From CAWEPK01 sp049521495 (GTDB lineage: Bacteria > Desulfobacterota > Syntrophorhabdia > Syntrophorhabdales > WCHB1-27), in contig JBEKOT010000023.1 in NCBI GenBank assembly GCA_049521495.1, positions 1 through 25,649 on the forward strand: a stretch of 25,649 nucleotides of DNA. Direction: 5' to 3'. Below, one piece after another: positions 21,388 through 25,649 of the stretch (positions are counted from its first letter, which is position 1; each line of letters begins with the position of its first letter). The position numbers and the translations under genes are program-made. Below the pieces are notes generated by a model. The model saw only the letters and a program-made list of their open reading frames with translations, had not been told where the DNA came from and made no database searches.

Positions 21388-22695
21388 ATGGAGCAGCGCT
21401 ACTACTTGTGTACGGGCCCGGGGGAGAAGGAGTACTTCACTCTCCCCTCGCGGTGGACGGCGGCCCACTTCTTCGAGAGCCCGCCGGCCCAGTATGCCCC
21501 GGTCGCGAACATGGCCCTCGAGGCTCTTGTCAAGCCGGTAGGGACGGCGCCTTTGAGGGATCTTTGCTCAGCCGCGGAGAGCATCGCCGTCATCATCGAC
21601 GACGGGACGCGACCGACCCCCGTGGCACAGATCCTCGCCGTGCTCCTCCCGTACCTCCTTGACGCGGGCATTCCAAGGGAGAAGGTCACCATCGTCGTCG
21701 CGCTGGGCACCCACGTGCCTATGGAGAAGCAGGCCATCGAGGCACGGTTGGGAAAGGAGGTGGCGGCCGCATATCCTATCGTCCAACACGACGCGTGGCA
21801 TCCGGACCTCGCGCCCGTGGCTATACCGGGCGACCGGAGAATGTTGAAGATCAACCCCACGGTGGCCGGATCCGACTTCAGGTTAAGCATAAGCTCGATC
21901 CTACCCCACCCGATGGCCGGATACGGCGGCGGACCAAAGAGCCTCATGCCCGGCGTCTCCGATTTCGAGTTCATCAGGGACCACCACATGAGACTCACTA
22001 TACACCCCAGTGCGAAGGCGGGGTTCGACAAGGGCAACCCCTTCTACGAGGACTGCATGAGGGCGGCCAGAGCGATAGGTCTCGATTTTTCCATCAACTG
22101 CGTCTATGACCAGCAGGGAGAAATCGTCGGCATTATCGGCGGGAGTCTCGAGGCATCTTTTGAGGCCGCTACCGCCATCTGTGCGGAGAAGCTCGGTCAC
22201 AGGTTCGAGGAAAAAGTCGACGTGACCATAACCTCGACTTATCCCCATACCCACGGCCCCCAGTTCCCGAAGGCCTTCAGCGCCCCCGACGCTATCACCA
22301 GGGAAAAGGGAGCGATCCTTATGCTTGCGCCCTTCGTAAAGCCTCTGCCGGACGTATTCACCGATTCCTTTCGCGTTATAGCGGAAAGGTCCGGCAACGA
22401 CTCTGCCCGCCTTGTAAGAGAGGCCATGTCTCAAGGGCTGCCGTTCCTCCCCGATCAACCGCTAGAGTTCAACATGGCCATTTCATGCATGATCCTTAGG
22501 CCGTCGATCCGCACGGTCTTGGTGTCGCCCCTCGTCTCTCCGGAACAGGCGGCGGCCATGGGCATGGAGTGTGCCCCGACCCTGGCCGACGGTCTTGCCT
22601 TGCTCGAGAGGGCGTACCCGGCAGCGCAAGCCGCCATATTCCCTTCGGGAGGCCTCGTCATTCCTATCGAAGGACAGAGGGGGACGGAATCATGA
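21388..22695 (+). CDS. LarA-family (DUF2088) nickel-pincer racemase/epimerase homologue
   Basis: LarA-type enzymes move the configuration of 2-hydroxy acids using a nickel-pincer nucleotide. The 435-residue protein keeps the residues known from lactate racemase: DDGTRPTP (71-78, Asp and Arg), GTHVPM with His109, LPHPMAGYGGGPKSLMPG (172-189) with His174 and Lys184, the cofactor-attaching lysine, His200, and Q292-F-P-K295. Start at ATG 21388 follows GGAGGA; the frame extends to 21271 without support. It overlaps the next gene by four bases (ATGA). The family also includes racemases or epimerases for malate, phenyllactate and gluconate, and the next two genes suggest a sugar-acid or other polar hydroxy-acid substrate. 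The cofactor genes larB, larC and larE are not in the window. Confidence 0.88.
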   Translation: MEQRYYLCTGPGEKEYFTLPSRWTAAHFFESPPAQYAPVANMALEALVKPVGTAPLRDLCSAAESIAVIIDDGTRPTPVAQILAVLLPYLLDAGIPREKVTIVVALGTHVPMEKQAIEARLGKEVAAAYPIVQHDAWHPDLAPVAIPGDRRMLKINPTVAGSDFRLSISSILPHPMAGYGGGPKSLMPGVSDFEFIRDHHMRLTIHPSAKAGFDKGNPFYEDCMRAARAIGLDFSINCVYDQQGEIVGIIGGSLEASFEAATAICAEKLGHRFEEKVDVTITSTYPHTHGPQFPKAFSAPDAITREKGAILMLAPFVKPLPDVFTDSFRVIAERSGNDSARLVREAMSQGLPFLPDQPLEFNMAISCMILRPSIRTVLVSPLVSPEQAAAMGMECAPTLADGLALLERAYPAAQAAIFPSGGLVIPIEGQRGTES

Positions 22696-22982
22696 AAAAA
22701 GCAAAGGCTCTGGTCATCGATGTAAGGGACAACGTCGCAACGGCCCTCGATCCTCTCGAAAAGGGCTCGACTGTTTCGGTGGACCTCCTGGGCCGCGTAG
22801 AGCGGATCAAACTCCTCTCCGCCATCCCGATGGGCCACAAGATTGCCTTGACTACTATCGAAAAAGGCCAGGCGGTAGTTAAATATGGAGAGCCCATCGG
22901 TCTTGCCACGTCAACCATAGGCCGGGGGGAGCATGTCCATACCCACAACGTGGCGAGCCGGCCGCGACCGGTAGGATCATGA
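22692..22982 (+). CDS. Small SAF-domain subunit of a UxaA-type dehydratase/lyase
   Basis: This 96-residue protein corresponds to the N-terminal SAF domain of altronate dehydratase (UxaA) and galactarate dehydratase, here as a separate gene. The signature GHKIALTTIEKGQAVVKYGE, then PIGLATSTIGRGEHVHTHNV (about 48-86), is standard for the domain. (2R)-sulfolactate sulfo-lyase SuyA has the same split layout, so the pair could be SuyAB-like or sugar-acid-specific. It overlaps both neighbours by ATGA, so all three genes form one translationally coupled operon. Confidence 0.88.
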   Translation: MKKAKALVIDVRDNVATALDPLEKGSTVSVDLLGRVERIKLLSAIPMGHKIALTTIEKGQAVVKYGEPIGLATSTIGRGEHVHTHNVASRPRPVGS

Positions 22983-24103
22983 CCGGTTTTCAGGGCTACC
23001 TGCGACCCGACGGCAGGGCAGGGACAAGGAACCACGTGCTCGTCATCCCGAGCGTCGGCTGCTCCCAGATGTGCGCCCAATCCATTGCCAGAGGCTTCAA
23101 AGGCGCGGTTTACCTTCCCAATGTCTTCGGCTGCGGCCAGATGGGAGAGGACCGCTCTATCGTCAGAAGGACCCTGGTCGGTTTCGGGATGAACGCCAAC
23201 GTCTTCTCCGTGCTCGTCATCGGAAACGGCTGCGAGGAGCTCTCGGCTGAGGAGATTGCAGGGGAGATAGCCGGGTCGGGCAAGCGCGTCGAGGCTGTAG
23301 TCATCCAGCAGGCAGGGGGCACAAGGAAGGCCGCGGCCCGGGGAAGAAAGATCGTCAGGGAGATGCTGGACGAAGCCGAAAAGCTCCATCGGGAGCCGGT
23401 GCCGGTGAGCGGGCTGATCCTTGGCACGGAGTGCGGCGGGTCGGACTATACCTCGGGTCTATCCTCGAACCCGGCCCTCGGCTTTGCGAGCGACATGCTC
23501 GTGGCCGAAGGGGCAACGGTGATATTGTCCGAAACAGCCGAGATCATAGGCGCAGAGCACCTCCTGGCAAAGAGAGCGCGGACGCCTGATATAGGCAGGC
23601 AGATCCTGGCCGCCGTCGCCTGGTGGGAGCAGAGAGCAATCGCATCCGGCCAGAATATAAGGGAAAGCAACCCTGCGCCCGGCAATATCGCCGGCGGGAT
23701 CACAACCCTCGAGGAGAAGTCGCTCGGGTGTATTTACAAGGCCGGCACCGGCAGCCTGGAAGAGTTCGTCGCCTACGCGGTCCGCCCCACGAGGAACGGC
23801 CTCGTTTACATGGACACACCGGCCCACGACATCGAGCAGCTTACGGGCATGGTCGCCGGGGGCGCCCAGATAGCAGCGTTTACGACAGGCAGGGGGACGC
23901 CCTGCGGGTCGCCCATAGCGCCCGTGGTCAAGATCACCGGCAACCGGCAGACATACGCCGCAATGCGGGACAACATGGATATGGAAGTGGCATCCGTTCT
24001 CCGCGGAAAGGAAACGGTGGCGGAGGCGGGACGAGAAACTGGGACAGAGAGATTTCGCAGTCTTCAAGATGAACCCGGACATCTGAGAGCATCTTTGAAG
24101 TGA
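22979..24103 (+). CDS. Large subunit of a UxaA-type dehydratase/lyase, C-terminus frameshifted
   Basis: This is the catalytic part of the UxaA/SuyB family, which removes water or sulfite from polar 2-hydroxy acids in a metal-dependent reaction. The 374-residue frame shows GYLRPDGRAGTRNHVLVIPS (6-25), conserved cysteines at 28, 32, 52, 85 and 152, FGCGQ, GNGCEE and GTECGGSDYTSG (149-160), SETAEIIGAE and FTTGRGTPCGSPIAPVVKIT. The last 20 or so residues of this frame look foreign. The +1 frame from 24039 instead reads LGQRDFAVFKMNPDI and a stop at 24086, which resembles the usual end of family members. The usual stretch of about 25 residues before that end seems missing. A deletion with frameshift, or an assembly error, is likely near 24037. 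Altronate, galactarate or sulfolactate are all possible substrate types. Confidence 0.85.
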   Translation: MTGFQGYLRPDGRAGTRNHVLVIPSVGCSQMCAQSIARGFKGAVYLPNVFGCGQMGEDRSIVRRTLVGFGMNANVFSVLVIGNGCEELSAEEIAGEIAGSGKRVEAVVIQQAGGTRKAAARGRKIVREMLDEAEKLHREPVPVSGLILGTECGGSDYTSGLSSNPALGFASDMLVAEGATVILSETAEIIGAEHLLAKRARTPDIGRQILAAVAWWEQRAIASGQNIRESNPAPGNIAGGITTLEEKSLGCIYKAGTGSLEEFVAYAVRPTRNGLVYMDTPAHDIEQLTGMVAGGAQIAAFTTGRGTPCGSPIAPVVKITGNRQTYAAMRDNMDMEVASVLRGKETVAEAGRETGTERFRSLQDEPGHLRASLK

Positions 24104-24305
24104 CATGGGGATCGACCGTCCTTATGTCTTACAACTCTTTTTTTCTTGTATAGAACGGCCGTCGAAAGTACAATTTAATAGCGTACTAGAATCATTACTC
24201 AGCCGCTCCCATCGGGAGCGAAGAGGGTTCGACGGAGAATTACCGTAATAATCACCCGACACCGGGCAAGGCATAGGCCTTTGCCTTAAGCAGCAAAAAG
24301 AAATC
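24104..24305. other. Intergenic region before the PAP2 gene
   Basis: No gene is seen. Features: a T-run at 24136-24144, a possible promoter (TTGTAT 24146-24151, 17 bases, TACAAT 24169-24174), a perfect hairpin CGCTCCC-ATC-GGGAGCG (24204-24220), and a second hairpin GGCAAGGC/GCCTTTGCC (24265-24285) just before the PAP2 start. No strong ribosome site precedes the ATG at 24306. Confidence 0.4.
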
Positions 24306-25211
24306 ATGATCCGGTATGATTGGAAAAGAGAGTCCTTAGCAGCGCACAAAAATAGGCAGGTGGCTGTGGCCGTACGTACACTGATCATTGCGGTTTTGAC
24401 CGTTATCCTCGCTTCCGATGTCTTGCCCGCCCATGGGTTCTCCCTGCTTCCGGAGGAGGAGACCGGCGGGGCTTATTCGAGCCGGCGCGTACCTTATGCT
24501 CTATCGGTCATGAACGAGCAGGCGCCTGCAAATGCGGACCGGGCCACGCCGCAGCGCGCACAGACCTACACGGTGGAGCCCATTTTTTCCATAGAGTTTC
24601 CTAAAGTCCTCGCTCGCGACGTCGTTTACGCCGTTACCTCCCCGGTAAGGTGGGACGGGAGGGACTGGCTTATCTTCGCGGCGGGGGTGGCGGGCGTGGC
24701 GGCGGTATCGCTGGCGGACAATTCCGTGCGGACGCAAGTGCAGCATATACAGAACGGATCGGCCACGGATGTGGCAAAGCAGATACGCCAGTTCGGCGGC
24801 CCGTACTCTTACGGCGTACTGGGGCTCTTTCTTGCCGGCGGCGAAGCATTCGACAACGCCCCTGCGAAAGCGGTTTTCATTGACGGCTCCGCCGCTACGC
24901 TCATCTCCGGCGGCATAACCCTGGGGCTCAAGTATGCAGTCGGCCGCGGCAGACCCGGCCTGGAGCGGGGCAACGACTTTTTCCAGCCGTTCTCGAGCAA
25001 CTCGTCTTTCCCGTCTGGGGAGGCCACCCAGGCTTTTGCCGTTGCCTCGGTTATTGCATCGCACTATGACGATCTTTGGATAAAAGGCGCGTCTTACGGC
25101 ATCGCCTCCCTCGTCGGCATGGCCCGCATCTATGAAGACGCTCACTGGACCTCGGATGCCCTGGCCGGCGCCCTCATCGGGACGGCAGTGGGGACTGCCA
25201 TACTTGAATAG
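24306..25211 (+). CDS. PAP2-family membrane-associated phosphatase with altered PSGH motif
   Basis: PAP2 enzymes remove phosphate from lipids or other phosphomonoesters, usually at the outer face of the inner membrane. The 301-residue protein has a signal sequence or first helix (VRTLIIAVLTVILASDVL, about 23-40), a second hydrophobic stretch (about 121-136), and the three PAP2 motifs: KYAVGRGRP (209-217, KX6RP), SFPSGEA (234-240) and ARIYEDAHWTSD (273-284, with Arg274, His280, Asp284). The second motif normally reads PSGH, and that His is catalytic; here it is Glu239. The ATG at 24306 lacks a good ribosome site, and a GTG near 24363 would give a shorter signal peptide. Substrate is unknown. 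Confidence 0.85.
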   Translation: MIRYDWKRESLAAHKNRQVAVAVRTLIIAVLTVILASDVLPAHGFSLLPEEETGGAYSSRRVPYALSVMNEQAPANADRATPQRAQTYTVEPIFSIEFPKVLARDVVYAVTSPVRWDGRDWLIFAAGVAGVAAVSLADNSVRTQVQHIQNGSATDVAKQIRQFGGPYSYGVLGLFLAGGEAFDNAPAKAVFIDGSAATLISGGITLGLKYAVGRGRPGLERGNDFFQPFSSNSSFPSGEATQAFAVASVIASHYDDLWIKGASYGIASLVGMARIYEDAHWTSDALAGALIGTAVGTAILE

Positions 25212-25221
25212 AGGTTTCGGT

Positions 25222-25617
25222 CTACCTATTTTCTTTGCGGTACCGGTCGAGCTCTTCCGATAGCCATTGCGCAAGAGGCAACGGAGATCCCTTGCCGCAT
25301 CTCACCATATAGGGCTCGCCGCTCGTCTCGCTCTTCGAAGCGGACCACCGGATGAAGTCTTCCGTCGAGTTGATCAGTCCTTTCTTCATGAAATAGTTGA
25401 GCTTTGACTCCACATGGTCACGGACCGCTCTCGTGTCCTCGTACCAGGCGCTGTTCCGATAGAACCGGCAACCGGACCGCTCGATATAGGAAAGCAGGTG
25501 CCTGATCTCCGGTTCGGCGGCAGGAGGGACATCCCATGGCAGTGCGGGCGAGGCAAAAGGAAAAGCAATAAGAAAACAAAGAAGCAGCACGGCCGCTGCC
25601 GCTCCCTTGAGCCTCAT
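25222..25617 (-). CDS. Secreted DUF5329/YfeK-like protein
   Basis: This 131-residue protein has a signal peptide (AAAAVLLLCFLIAFPFASPA, about 6-25) and a mature domain whose pattern matches the DUF5329 family that includes E. coli YfeK: EIRHLLSYIERSGCRFYRNS, AWYEDTRAVRDHVESKLNYF, STEDFIRWSASKSETSGEPY and MVRCGKGSPLPLAQWL. The two conserved cysteines (SGC and VRCG) could form a disulfide in the periplasm. Function of the family is not known to me. The ATG at 25617 follows GGAGG by eight bases. It converges on the PAP2 gene with 10 bases between stops. Confidence 0.85.
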   Translation of the reverse strand: MRLKGAAAAVLLLCFLIAFPFASPALPWDVPPAAEPEIRHLLSYIERSGCRFYRNSAWYEDTRAVRDHVESKLNYFMKKGLINSTEDFIRWSASKSETSGEPYMVRCGKGSPLPLAQWLSEELDRYRKENR

Positions 25618-25649
25618 TGCTGAAACCTCCGCCCTAACGGCAGCCCCGA

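Noticed and set aside
24136..24144. T-run after the dehydratase operon as an intrinsic terminator
   Set aside because: No stable hairpin directly precedes it; the nearby hairpin at 24204-24220 is downstream and has no T-tail.
1..25649. CRISPR arrays, insertion sequences, phage or rRNA genes
   Set aside because: No regularly spaced repeats, transposase or integrase frames, or rRNA sequence were seen; the only repeats found are described separately.

Overview
The window is GC-rich and gene-dense. It looks like chromosomal DNA of a motile, Gram-negative bacterium of the Deltaproteobacteria type (Desulfobacterota, possibly a syntrophic anaerobe). This rests on the sigma-54-dependent flagellar regulators built into a flagellar operon, an oxygen-independent metabolic gene set (a nickel-type LarA homologue and a split UxaA-type dehydratase), RodZ, CheX and a Bacteroidetes-type PurM. 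The lineage is an inference; no rRNA is present.

Region 1 (1-11389, minus strand) is one long flagellar operon, read from high to low coordinates: sensor kinase (FlrB/FleS-like), sigma-54 response regulator (FlrC/FleR-like), flgB, flgC, fliE, fliF, fliG, fliH, fliI, fliJ, a 182-bp gap, fliK, flgD and the start of flgE, which runs off the window. Most junctions overlap or are only a few bases apart. A near-consensus sigma-54 promoter (11402-11417) lies just before the kinase gene, with a 20-bp dyad (11491-11510) about 110 bp upstream of the predicted transcription start.

Region 2 (11390-14151, minus strand) holds a second sigma-54 response regulator, a small overlapping gene for a secreted protein in front of it, and cheX. 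The dyad TGTCA-N6-TGACA seen before the flagellar operon recurs, with one change, in the leader region of the regulator unit. This suggests that one enhancer-binding protein controls both units. A second copy of the regulator gene's last codons lies 141 bp downstream of its real end.

Region 3 (14396-15636, minus) is a short-chain dehydrogenase/cupin pair. Region 4 (15777-16626, plus) is tRNA-Val(CAC) followed 20 bases later by yebC, behind a strong sigma-70 promoter. Region 5 (16684-21051, minus) is purM, rodZ, ruvC, ruvA, ruvB, with the ruv genes linked by 4-base overlaps.

Region 6 (21388-24103, plus) is a three-gene operon: a LarA-family nickel-pincer racemase/epimerase homologue with its key residues intact, a small SAF-domain subunit, and a large UxaA-type dehydratase subunit whose C-terminus appears frameshifted. 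The upstream region has a tandem 15-bp repeat containing a GntR-like operator over the promoter. Region 7 (24306-25617) is a PAP2-family phosphatase with an unusual PSGE motif, facing a secreted DUF5329/YfeK-like protein.

The points most worth a second look are the shared dyad and sigma-54 architecture, the LarA/UxaA operon with its operator and frameshift, the tandem repeat in fliK, and the duplicated gene end near 11540.
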